NCBI RefSeq assembly: GCF_048544455.1
Contig: NC_133538.1
Span: 144,395,922 to 144,459,921, forward strand
Direction of reading: 5' to 3'
Length of the DNA stretch: 64,000 nt
DNA from: Silene latifolia
Lineage: Eukaryota > Streptophyta > Magnoliopsida > Caryophyllales > Caryophyllaceae
Part shown: positions 46,084-56,950 of the stretch, in pieces
Numbering within the stretch: the stretch's first letter is position 1
How the letters are laid out: each line of letters opens with the position of its first letter
Notes under the pieces: generated by a model
Databases searched by the model: none
What the model saw: only the letters and a program-made list of their open reading frames with translations
What the model was told of the DNA's origin: nothing
Made by a program: the position numbers and the translations under genes

Positions 46084-47835
46084 GCTGCCTTGTTGTCTTT
46101 TGTCCTACCCGGAACATTCAGTAGAGTATTGATTATATTATCACAAACGTTCTTTTCAATGTGCATAAAATCTAGGCAATGTCTAACCGGGAGGTCACGC
46201 CAATACGGAAGTTTGGTAAAAAATATGGTTTTTTTTATAACCACGAGTAGACAACTTAGGTCCCTTCTTCCCGTACGTTATCTCAATATCTTTCACTTTC
46301 TCATACACTTCATGACCATTCAAAATCTGAGGACTCCCACGTTGCTTGGACACCCATTAAACGCTTTCTGAAGCTTACGATAATGATGATAAGGGCACAA
46401 CCATCAACGATTTCCCCTATACACATACTTACGAGAATGCTTCAAATATTCTAATTCAACATCCCCCCAACATAATGGGCAAGCCTCTTTCCCATGTACA
46501 GTATGTCCAGAAAGATCTTCGTACGCCGGAAAGTCAGTTATTGTACACAATAACATAGCTCTCAGATTGAAACTTTCCTTCTTATAACCATCAAACACTG
46601 GTATCGCTCTTTCCCACAGAATCTTCAGATCATCTAGAAGTGTTTCCAAATACCCATCTATGTAATTTCCTGGTTGTCGAGGGCCAGATATCAACAAAGA
46701 AAACTTCAGATACTTCCTTTTAATGCAAACCCATGGGGGCAAATTATAGATGGCCAACACAACTGGCCAAGTAATATGTTGGGTACTCATGTTTCCATGA
46801 GGTTTTGTTCCATCTGTGGAGAGCGCTAAATGCCAATTCCTTGCTTCTTTGGCGAAGTCAGGATATTTAGCGTCAAACTCTTTCCACTGTTGACCATCCG
46901 CTGGGTGTCTTAACTTTCCATTTTCAATCCTTCCACTATTATGCCAAGTCAACATTCTTGCATCTTCTTTATTCAAATAAATCCTTATGAATCTTGGTAT
47001 TATTGGAAAATACCACAACACCTTAGCTGGGATCCCTTCCTTAGTCTTATAACGCCATACAGAGCAGCACGGACAATATGATAATTTCTCATAATCTTTA
47101 CTGTACAATATGCAGTCATTAGGACAAGCATGTATTTTTTCATATTCCATACCCAATTCTCTAATCATTTTTTTATCCCCATATGTCCGACTCGGAAGAA
47201 CATTACCGTCAGGAAGCATGTCACATAGCAAGCTACAAGATCTGTAAAATTTTTATCACTCCACCTCTTTGTCCCCTTCAAGTTATATAACTTTACCACC
47301 GCGGACAATTTGGTATACTTCTTACAACCGGTAAATAAAGGCATTTTAGATTAACTCAACTTCTCAATTAAATCATCAGCATTTATTTCCCCATCACCGG
47401 TAGCTTCAAAATCATCGAATCCATCATCTTCAGCAAACTTCTCACCTAACATAACTTCAGGTGTAGGTGAACGATTGTTTACACAGACATCATATCCCTC
47501 ATCCCCTATATCTAAACCAGCAGCTTCAGGTGTATGATTATTTACCTCTACATCAGATTCCCCATCCTCATCTTCTAATTCCCCATGAAAAGTCCAACGC
47601 CTATAATCTCTACTGAAACTATTCTTTTCTAAGTGTATTTTGACCTCTGGGATAGGCAAAACCCTAATATTACCACATCTATTACAAGGGCAGGGGATTG
47701 ATGAGTAGAGATGAAAATTTTTACTAACGAAATTGTAAAATTCAGCAATTTAATCATTACAAATGGGGTCACCAATTTCACCGTCAATCATCCATGTACG
47801 ACCCTTATATAAGCCAGTAGCTATGAAAATGAGAT
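46084..47835 (-). pseudogene. TNP2-type CACTA transposase gene, truncated and broken
   Basis: DNA-cleaving transposase of En/Spm-like elements. N-terminal part (near 47830-47700): GRTWMIDGEIGDP and the Cys motif CPCNRCGN, then IPEVKIHLEKNSFSRDYRRW (47659 down), an acidic linker, a stop at 47351-47353, and GCKKYTKLSAVVKLYNLKG. After a frameshift near 47235 comes the Transposase_21 core: KIHACPNDCILY, CPCCSVWRY, KVLWYFPIIPRFIR, LRHPADGQQWKEFD, STDGTKPHGNMS, WPVVLAIYNLPPWVC and ISGPRQPGNYIDGYL, to HGKEACPLCW. A frameshift near 46400 precedes FFTKLPYWRDLPVRHCLDFM and HIEKNVCD near 46220-46130. The gene is cut at 46084 by the Athila-like LTR; its C-terminus is not in the window. It is not evidently the same CACTA as at 24477-27234, whose Ulp1-like gene is on the other strand. 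Confidence 0.9.
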
Positions 47836-48350
47836 TACCTTTTTTCAGCTATAAAGATTAATGACGGCGGCGACGGCAAAGATGACTTGTTCACCACCAT
47901 CACGAATCCACAACTCTTTAATTATTATTATTACTGCTTATAAGACTTGTAAACTCTTATACGAACTACTATTACCAACTATTTGATGCAAACACGACCA
48001 CTACCACATTTTATACTCTATCCCGCACTTCTAATCTTTTCACACACACTCCTATTCGTGTACCAACTTCCACATTTCTCATTATCATCACGCATATATT
48101 AACTCCAACAAAAACTTCATCATAAACGTTTCTAGCATAACCATTACACACATTAGACACATAATTACTGACTCAACATCCCCATACCCAGTGACTGGCT
48201 TAAGCATAATGGGGCCATGATTTTGAAATGAGGGCGCCTACTCACCCAAAATCTAGCATCAGCTAGGGCTCCTAATACACATACACCAGGTTCATTTTAT
48301 TAGACTTACTACGTTCATTAGGCTCATTTGTTACAGGTTCCAAAATCGTC
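47836..48350 (-). other. Leader of a minus-strand Tekay-like element; junction with CACTA DNA
   Basis: 48180-48350 resembles 17790-17945 (GGGCGCC, a GGCTCCTA/GGCTCTC block, CAGGTTCATT/GGGGTTCATT, then the primer site), so it is the leader of the element whose LTR starts at 48366. 47836-48180 is AT-rich without a recognisable border or ORF. Confidence 0.5.
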
Positions 48351-48362
48351 GCTCTGATACCA
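48351..48362 (-). other. Primer binding site, iMet type
   Basis: The plus strand reads GCTCTGATACCA, exact complement of TGGTATCAGAGC, 3 nt from the LTR border at 48366. Confidence 0.85.
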
Positions 48363-48365
48363 CTT

Positions 48366-49694
48366 TGTAACACCCCCATATACCAAGGAGCCTTAACAAG
48401 ACCTTCCCTAGCATATAAAGGTGTTACCATCTTAGTTGCCTGAGGAAAGCAATCATCAAAAGTCGATAAAAGAACATTTATAATAACTTTACAAGGGATT
48501 AACCAAGCTACTGATATACATGATACAACTCATCAAACACTATGAAGACTACTCCTGTCATGACTTGTGAAGACTCATCCCGCCAAGACTCCAGCTACCA
48601 TCCAAGACATCACCTGCTAAGAGTGACTGCTCACCATAAGGGATCATGGCAGACACAACAGAAACAAACAAGAACAACCACACAAGGACAGTAACTGGAG
48701 AAATACACCAACCACTAGCATAGCAATACGGAAACAACAATAAACACACAAGCCACACCTCCTCCAATCAATCACTGTCACCGACTGTCCACTGGACCAG
48801 CCCTACTAGTGGGGGACCTCAGCGGTTCCCACCTAAGCCCCGCTCATCACACTGAGCGATAACCCTGTCCCATTAATGTACACATCATCTCCCGTTGCGG
48901 GTTCCACGGAGGGCGAAACTAGGGCGTGAAGCCACTCCTGCAAGTGACTCACTCAGCCGAGGACACACCTCGAGAACAATAGACAATCAATCACAAACAG
49001 CTGCACCACAATAACAACCAATGAAACAGCAAACACCATCCGATTACCATACACAATCGGCCACACTGACACAACAACAATACAACAACTGTCATACTAA
49101 ACATCCAACAGAAACTGAGTAGGCGAGCTTACCTTTAGCCAACCGCAGTAATTCCTTGATCAATCATATGACATCAACCAAGCGAGCAACCCCTATACAA
49201 ACCGCCTAACAGCCTATTACTACCAACACAATCCTACAAGGAACAACAATGACAAAGACGATGATGATGACATACCTACACATAGCATATCGGCGTTAAG
49301 ACCGCTACCCGACTCAAGCAACTCATCCTCAAGGCACTAGCATCCTCAAAGGCTCCCATGGAAGGAATTATGGTGAAGGGAAAGGAGGGAGGTGACATCT
49401 AGGTCTGAAGGGGAGAGGCGGAAATGATTTGCGATTCTATCAAAACACGATTACAAACCCTCGCTAGAAAGACGCTACTCGATCGAGTAACTAACTTACT
49501 CGATCGAGTGGCCTCTACTCGATCGAGTACCCAAGCTACTCGATCGAGTAGCCTCTACTCTATCGAGTACCACACATCCCCCAAAGTCAAACATGACACA
49601 AGGAAACTCTTGCACACAATCCTAAAGGCGCTATCAAATGCCCCCAAGGTCGGTCAACGTTGGTCAACGGGTCCCTAAAAGGACGGGTATTACA
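48366..49694 (-). repeat. 5' LTR of a minus-strand Tekay-like element
   Basis: 1329 bp; plus-strand TGTAACACCCCCATATACC to CGGGTATTACA. Four exact TCGATCGA palindromes and a decayed one lie near its outer end (49479-49566), i.e. about 130-215 bp inside the LTR start on the minus strand. No coding sequence; the ORF at 49424-49678 is chance. Confidence 0.85.
49479..49566. repeat. TCGATCGA palindrome cluster 9, in a Tekay-like LTR
   Basis: Copies at 49479, 49500, 49519 and 49540, plus a one-mismatch TCTATCGA at 49559. Spacings are 21, 19, 21 and 19 bp, so alternate copies are 40 bp apart. Each is within TACTCGATCGAGTA or a close variant. Confidence 0.95.
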
Positions 49695-50460
49695 TTTTAC
49701 GTGTGGTTTGGAGAAGGAAGGGTGGTTTTGGGCCCAGACTTGATATAAATCCATGACATCTTCTATATATATGAGAGCTAACTTAAACCCTAACTTCTTT
49801 TCTCATAATTTTCTCTCAAACCCTAAACCTAATCGCTTCCTTCTTATCTCCCTCTTTGTGCCGCACGCCCTACCCCTCTTTTAGGGTTTTTTGTGTGCTT
49901 CTTCCTCCTTCCTTCATCATCTATCGTGCCTAGATCGATCCTACCTCTTGGATCTTACTTTCCTCGTTGTAAGTTTTACGTCTTCCGCATTGTTTTTTTT
50001 ATAGTTTTATAGTTTTATATCTACCGTTAGCGTTTTAATTGGGAACGTTTCCCATTGGCACGTTGGATTATTCAATAAATGCGTAGAGACTACACCGGGA
50101 GAGGACATCTACATCGTTGAAGATGATATCTAGGGGTTTTCTTCTAAAAAGGTAACTAGGTGTTTTCCTTTAATCGTGTTTATGCCAATTTGATTTAATT
50201 TACATGATTTAATAATTGATTTGTATAATTAGTACGTGTTTGATTGTTTACTATCATGTTAATTTTGTTTGTGTGTTTACGTATGTGTTTTTACCGTTAA
50301 ATTTGCATAACGTATTTTGCTTATGCCTCGTTTTTGGGCGTATGGTGCGCGGCTAGGGTTCCCAATGGAAACCCTAGTGGCGGCTTAGTGGGTGTTATGA
50401 GAAGGCCTAGAGTTATAGCTAAACTAGAATAACCTTGAGATTGTGGCTCAATGTTATAAC
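49695..50460 (+). mobile_element. LTR-like fragment with plus-strand TATA region
   Basis: TATATATAT near 49763-49772, followed by GAGAGCTAACTTAAACCC and a pyrimidine-rich leader with repeated AAACCCTA. This is how plant gypsy LTR promoters often look. It lies between the LTR ending at 49694 and that starting at about 50461. No gene. Confidence 0.4.
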
Positions 50461-52228
50461 TGGTGGTCCGGTTAAAACTCGTCATCAAAAGCTACCAACC
50501 AAAACAATATTTATAAATTCACAAACTACTCTTAGTAAAGAGGTAAGTAAAGGTCGGATCCCAATGGACGGGTATTGATGTAGGATTCTCAATTGCAAGT
50601 AGCTATGTCTAAGGGTGTCACAATTTGGGTTGAGTTGAAGTTGGTCTAAACTAATTAACAGAATAAAAGTAAAGTAATGAAAGCAAAGCAAGGCAATTAA
50701 AAGGAGTTGTAAACAATTAATTGAAAGCACTAGGGTGTCATGGGTTCATAGGGGATTCATAGGAGTTGATCATACAAAGATGTTCTCAATTATATAGCAA
50801 GCACTTATTGTTCTGATGGGATTGAGTTAGTGTATATCTTACAATCCCTAAGAAGGTTTGGGTCTCGGAGCCGAATCGATTAGATTGTACAACACCTACA
50901 AGTCGACTTAATCCTTCCTATCCAACTATATGCATGGTCTAATGAGGCTGGAGTTGGTGTATAAGCTTACAAGCCTCATTGAAAAGATAGGTGATGGATC
51001 CAAAAATGCAAGGATTCATAGGCTCGCATTTCATCAAACATAACATGTGCATATGTTTACATCACAATAAGCATATTTAATTATGAAAACATATTAGATT
51101 AAGCATAGATCGATCCCCATGTTTGTTTCCCCTAATTCCCCATTAACCCTAGCTAAGGAAACTACTCACTCATGATCAAGTTTAGCATTCTAATGAGGTA
51201 GTCAATCATACTTCGAAAGCAAAACATGATGAATAAATGAAAGTGATTAACAATAATTAAACAAGATTAAGAGAGAATTATACCTATGAAGATGATTCCA
51301 AATAATAAAGCAAAGAATAATAGAAGGACTTGATGATTGATGGAAGGTTGTCAATCCTCCAAATAATCCCAAATAATGTTTAATTACCCAAAATAAAGGA
51401 AGAACAATATAGAAATTAAGGAAAGATTAAGATGTGATTAATATTGAGAAATTATATTACAACTAAATTAAGATGATTAAGAATTGACTAAGAGAGCATA
51501 AGAATTGATTAAGGGATGGTAAGAATTGATTAAGAGATGGTAAGAATTGATTAAGGGATGGTGATAATCTAGGTAGTACAAAGGGGTATTTATACTAAAG
51601 ATTAGGTAAAAGGATTAGGGTTACTAAGGGCTTAAATGACTACTAAGACCGTAAGAAAAGTTGAGGAAATGCTACTCCCGAGGGAAATGAGCGGATCTTC
51701 CTTGCTAGTCCCGCCTCGGTCCGCTCGTCCTGTGATATGACACGGGCTGTTCTGCCTTGTGATCCGCTCGGATCCTGGGGAAGAAGCTCAAGTTCGGGCG
51801 CTGCAAGCCGCTCGTCCTGGGAATGATCCGAATGATCCGCTCGGATCCTGTTGTTCTGGGACGCTCTATTCGTGCTTGATCAGCTCGGTTTTCTGGGCAT
51901 AGAGCTTCTCTTCTTTTGCTCCTTAACAATCCGCAAGGATCATGTCGGGGATGAAAGGATCCTTTCATCATTGACCATTTCACTTTATTATCTACTTAGG
52001 CCTCTAGTGTTGGTCTTCTCTTTGATGCTTGGTAATTAAATGCGATCAATTTAGCTCCATTTCGCCTCGTAAATGCAAGGTTAGCTATCCTTTCCTACCA
52101 AGGAGACAAAACCTCAAATAATATGCAAAATGGGAAACTAAAGATAGTAAATGACCTAATTATGTGCTATAAAGCATGGGAACGAGGTTAATTCGGGGAC
52201 TAAATGTGCTTAAATATGAGTCACATCA
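50461..52228 (-). repeat. 3' LTR of the minus-strand Athila-like element (inner border firm, outer border provisional)
   Basis: On the minus strand it starts TGATGTGACTCATATTT (52228) directly after a TTCGGTTTGGGGATGTT purine-rich tract (52229-52246). The outer end near 50461 is placed at a TG; no second copy is available to confirm it. Two nearly identical lines (about 51480-51560) repeat AAGAATTGATTAAG units. No coding sequence. Confidence 0.65.
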
Positions 52229-54127
52229 AACATCCCCAAACCGAACTTTTGCTCGTCCCGAGTAAAGAGGTGACTAAGACTAGGACCTTTATTTAAACTA
52301 ACCTACTAATATAGCCGATATGAGACAATTAGCGGGTCTTACTTCACCCCTTCAACTCACAACAAGACAACCATAAGGTAGGATGCCTTCTTGCAAGGCA
52401 AGGTGGGGCTTGCCAAAATGGCGATACATCCAAGCATTAGGCACAAAAAAGTACGTAATGGATACATCTACAAAAATGAATAGCCACTTTCCTCATCTAA
52501 GTGGTGGAAATTATCTAAAAGAGAAGCAATCTAAGGGTACACATTCCATTATAGATACAGTTTCTTCAAAATACTAAGCCTAGAAGGATACCAATAAATC
52601 ACCTCCAAGTTGTGTCAAGCTAGGGTACCTTTGTCCTCAATCGTTAAATGGTTTCACCAAGAGTAGTCTCCTTATGGTGTTAGAAACACCGGAGGATCGC
52701 GGAATTCTCCTTTTTGCCTAGACAAGAAGAAGGGTGGTCTCCTCTCTACCATGCACAAAAGTGGATTCGATGGATAAAGGGATCAATCTGTTTTGAGTTT
52801 CATATGGGAGTTTGCTTTGATGTTGTTGTTATTCCCCCTAATTCCTTGTGGCATTTGACATTTTTGAGAAAACTTTCTTTTTTCCCATTTCTTGATGTTT
52901 GGCATTTGATGCTTGACAATTTCAACTTTTTGCATTTTTGAACATTTTCAAAGTCACCCTAATTTTTAAGGAGGGTGCTTTATATATGAAGCATAGGAGT
53001 TCTTATTTTTGTACTCCTCTTTTCTTTGATGCATTTTGCAAACTTCTTGACTTTCATTTCAATGCTTGAACTCAATTTGATAAATTTTTGTGCCCATTCC
53101 CTTTTTGTTGACAAAATGTGATGGATGTGGAAGATGGTTGCATGGTTTCAAGGGTCACCTTGGAATAAACGATAGACAAGGAGTTATCGTATCACAAGGT
53201 ACTCTTGACTAGGCCTTACTCCATGGGTCAAAGGATACTAGCATGACACATCCTAGCGTGTTTTAGAAGCATTCTAGTGAGCAAAGTCTTAAGAAGAAAA
53301 AGTATCTACAAGGGCCTTATATACACTTGTCAAGCTTCCCAAATAGATGTTTTCACAAAATTTTCCTAAAATACAACTAAATGCCATGATGAAACTCTCA
53401 TTTATACAACCTAATGCATATGCTTCTACCAACTATTATGCCATATAAGCTAAATGGATCTCCTAAAATCACACTAGAGTATACCGCACCAATCAAAATA
53501 AAGCCACATAGTCATTAACATAGAGAGGAAAAAGGAGATTGGAAAGATCATACCATGCGGTCTTCATAATCCTCATGCCTCGGATGTGGCGTAGTCGATC
53601 AATGTGATAGAAGGATAAACAAACAAACAAACAAGTATATACAAAATATACAATATTACACTATAAAGGATGAACATGTTTTTGGTTTTTTTTTCCAAAT
53701 TTTTCAAGTTTTTATGGTTTTTATTTTTGTGAAATGAAGGAACATGTTTTTGTATTTTTCAAAAATTTTCAATTTTTATAATTTTTGATTTTAAAAGTCA
53801 AGTTAGAATTTCCCATCCCCACACTAATATGGGCATTGTCCTCAATGGTTAAAACCATAGGAAATTATGCAAGCTAAATGATAATGGATGATTTCTACAC
53901 TAAGATGCAAACTATATGAGATATACACAAGTGATGCATTCTAAGCTACACTATATGATGCATGAATTTATTGCTTGGAGAGCTAATTTAGATTAACTCC
54001 CAATGCTTGTGTTTGAACTTCCCCAAACCAAGTAATACACTATTTCTAGTGTAAAAATGGGGGAGTTCATGCACAAGTATGCAATGCATGAAACTAATAG
54101 TCATTTTGGATTTTCAAAAGCGGGAAC
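52229..54127 (-). other. 3' noncoding region of the minus-strand Athila-like element
   Basis: No coding sequence; ORFs at 52383-52941 have no domain. It has the hairpin CATTGAGGACAATG (minus, 53834-53847), followed on that strand by GTGTGGGGA, the arrangement also found at 11093 in the other Athila-like element. Confidence 0.6.
54123..54127. repeat. Target site duplication GGAAC (left)
   Basis: Matches 62894-62898 on the other side of the copia element. Confidence 0.95.
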
Positions 54128-55414
54128 TGAAGGAAATGTAGATCTTTATACATACTAACATACTCATATATGTTTAAATTAATTTGTCATAAAATTAAAT
54201 ACGGATTTTATGCATGCAAACAAATAAACAATATAAGGAAGAAAAATAATTTTCTCACCATAAAAATCGGATTTATGGGCACAAGTGAGTTCACCTACTC
54301 ACTTGTTCTTGAGCTTTCCAAATGGAAGAACAAGGACTCAAAGGTAGAATCCCTCCCAAAAGCATATACCCAAGGAATACATCTTAATAAACCAATACTA
54401 TTTAGATCTAGTAATAATATTAGTTTTACCATAAAAATGACCAAAAATAAATTGTATTTTGGCTCTTGAAAATTTCGGTCAAGAGGTGATGTTTTGTGAG
54501 ATTTTATTTCTCAAGAATTATCATAAATTGTAGAGAGTTTTTGGAGGATTTTCTTACACTAGAAAAAGATGGGAAGAATGAATAATGATGATAAAGAGAA
54601 GAGCTCTCCTCTCTTTCTTGTGGGAGGCCGAAAAAGAGAGCATTGGGTAGTATGCCCAATGCCTTTTGTTTTTTCTCTTCTCAAAAGCTTAGGCTTGCAA
54701 GGCTAGTACTTAGATATCATGATTCTATTTTCCACTCAAGATAAAAACACAATACATATCTTACATTACCTCCTCATTTTCGGTTTTTAAGCATAAAATG
54801 GAGAATCCATTTTATTTGGTAATTTGTCAAATTTGTCACATGTAACATGTTACATGACATGTCACAATGTAATGTATTTTTAACATATTAAAAATCAACA
54901 TACTCATAAAATATGTCATTTACAAAATCGACTAGTAATTCGTAATTACTTGTACCAAAAATGTTTCCAAATTATAAACTACAACATTCTGTATTTATAA
55001 TAATTTATTCATTCCATTTCAATTGTTTCTTTAAACAATAATTTCATCTAAGTAATAAAATAATTCGATTACTTAGACCGTGTCTCATTTAATCATATTT
55101 ACAATAAGATACGTAAATTATACTCACAAAATCAGTCGTCAATTTTAAGCAATTTAATTAACTCGTATCGGTATACGATTAATTAAATAATCAATTAAGA
55201 GTATTTCCCTATAGGTATGACCTAAGGGGATCAACTGATCACCACCGTCGCACGACAGTAATGTCAAACTCTAGTCAACCAATCATTACCGATATGTGTG
55301 GACCAGTTGGTTGATTTGTAAAATATTATATCCCATACGTATTCTTAAAATGAGATTTAATAATGATATTTAAATCATGTGATCGCACTATTGTTGAGGA
55401 CACATTTCCCAACA
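54128..55414 (-). repeat. 3' LTR of complete copia element
   Basis: 1287 bp. An ORF at 54170-54469 recurs with identical protein at 61654-61953 only because it lies in both LTRs. Confidence 0.95.
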
Positions 55415-55425
55415 ATCTCCCACTT
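55415..55425 (-). other. Polypurine tract of copia element
   Basis: The minus strand reads AAGTGGGAGAT immediately before the 3' LTR start TGTTGGG, a common copia arrangement. Confidence 0.8.
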
Positions 55426-56950
55426 GTCCTCGACAAGTGTGCGTCACCAATTCTCTTGTCCTATTACTATCTCCCACTCAATGCAAGGTGTCTTTGGGTC
55501 GTACTTGCAAGTGATCATATCGAGAGTGGTTTCCTCGATCCGGAGAATAAGCGATTGGCGGATTTATCCACTCTGGATACCTTCCGAGCGTGGCCACGCA
55601 TTTCGAGTTCATTACTCCTCGAGTGGCCCTGAGATATTGTTTTAACCCGACAAGGGGATGGACAATTCTATCGCACTCATTCCTTCGACTAGCCACAACC
55701 ATCATAACCCAAAATATGCCCATTTGACCCCATTTACGAAGGTCGTAGTAACACAAATCAAAGTTAATCGAAACCGAGCCATCTTAGGTGAATAGTCTTT
55801 AGTCAAAAGAATCGACTCATTTGAATACTATAGCAGCTCTCGCCACGACCAGGCTATATAAATTTGCGAGAACTCTATAAGCGGTCATAAGGCCCGACAA
55901 AGTGTTCCTAACAATCTGCCTATGTGATCGACTAGTCATCTCACATGATTGTATGGCACTTGAACTTGCCATCAATCGCATCACACTCTAGTCACTTCGA
56001 GACGTCACCTCATACAAGTGACTATGGGGCGAATACCATGCTAATCCGCGTTCACTTTAACGGGGTTCAATTGTCTTTACAACCCGTTTGGATGTAACAA
56101 AGTATAATATAAGAGTTTTAAAGTAAAACTCGAACGACAAATGCGATTATCACATATGAATAGTCAATGCCGATTACTATTTCATGTTCTATAATCTAAT
56201 TTGATCTTGTACGTAGTTTGTTCATTTCAACTCAATTGAAATGACATGACTCATCATGTTTAGCCTTTTAGAAGGCTTTGGTTAGTAGGTTTTATCAACT
56301 TCTTGTACCTTACTCAACCTTACTACATACTCGTTTTCCTTTGTAATGTATACATTTGCATTACAAAACTTTTACGAGTACGTGTCGAGATCTAATCAAG
56401 ACATAGGCCCTCTAGCCTTAGAATAGCTCCCACTGTTTTCACGGTGTGCGGGACTCATCATTCTTGCACATCTCATGATTGCAAGTGTACTCAATTTCCG
56501 TTATAAATATCTCTCATTGTTCTTTATTGCCTAGAAAGATTCTAGAAAATCTACTTCTTAATTATCATAGCCACAATGGTATCTTAACCATCCTAATTTG
56601 TTTTGATTATGGTTTTGTCGGAAACCATGCGCAATCTCAATTGTCAATTGTCACTTGTGTAACACCCTTTACACAAAATTGCATCATAAACACTTTGCTT
56701 TACTTCCTTAATGCTTCTGCAAGCACTTAAGGGTAATCTTTATAGCTTACTTGGTAAAGATTACTTAAATTCGATTTTGAAAACAACTCATCATACTCAA
56801 AGCATATGAAGTGTTATACATCATTTCCTTTTAATTGATTCAGCAGCGGAAGCAAATGGAATCAATCAAATATGTTCAATTTAATTGAACTGATCATGAA
56901 TCTTATCAACATAAGACTTCTTATTGACGCTAATATCACGTGGATTTATC
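55426..56950 (-). other. 3' noncoding part of copia element
   Basis: Between the last pol trace and the purine tract. No domain seen on either strand. CACTTGTC-GAGGACAAGTG forms an inverted repeat at about 55422-55440. Confidence 0.5.

Noticed and set aside
24477-47835. A single CACTA element joining the Ulp1-like piece (24477-27234) and the TNP2 piece (46084-47835)
   Set aside because: They are on opposite strands and separated by a Tat-type host sequence right after the 27234 terminus, so they are parts of two elements.
49479-49566. CRISPR-like array appearance of evenly spaced 8-bp palindromes
   Set aside because: Repeats are only 8 bp with 11-13 bp spacers in plant retrotransposon DNA; no CRISPR features or cas genes, and the setting is eukaryotic.
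54170-54469. ORF with an exact protein duplicate at 61654-61953, suggesting a duplicated gene
   Set aside because: Both lie in the two LTRs of the same copia element; identity follows from LTR duplication and no domain is present.
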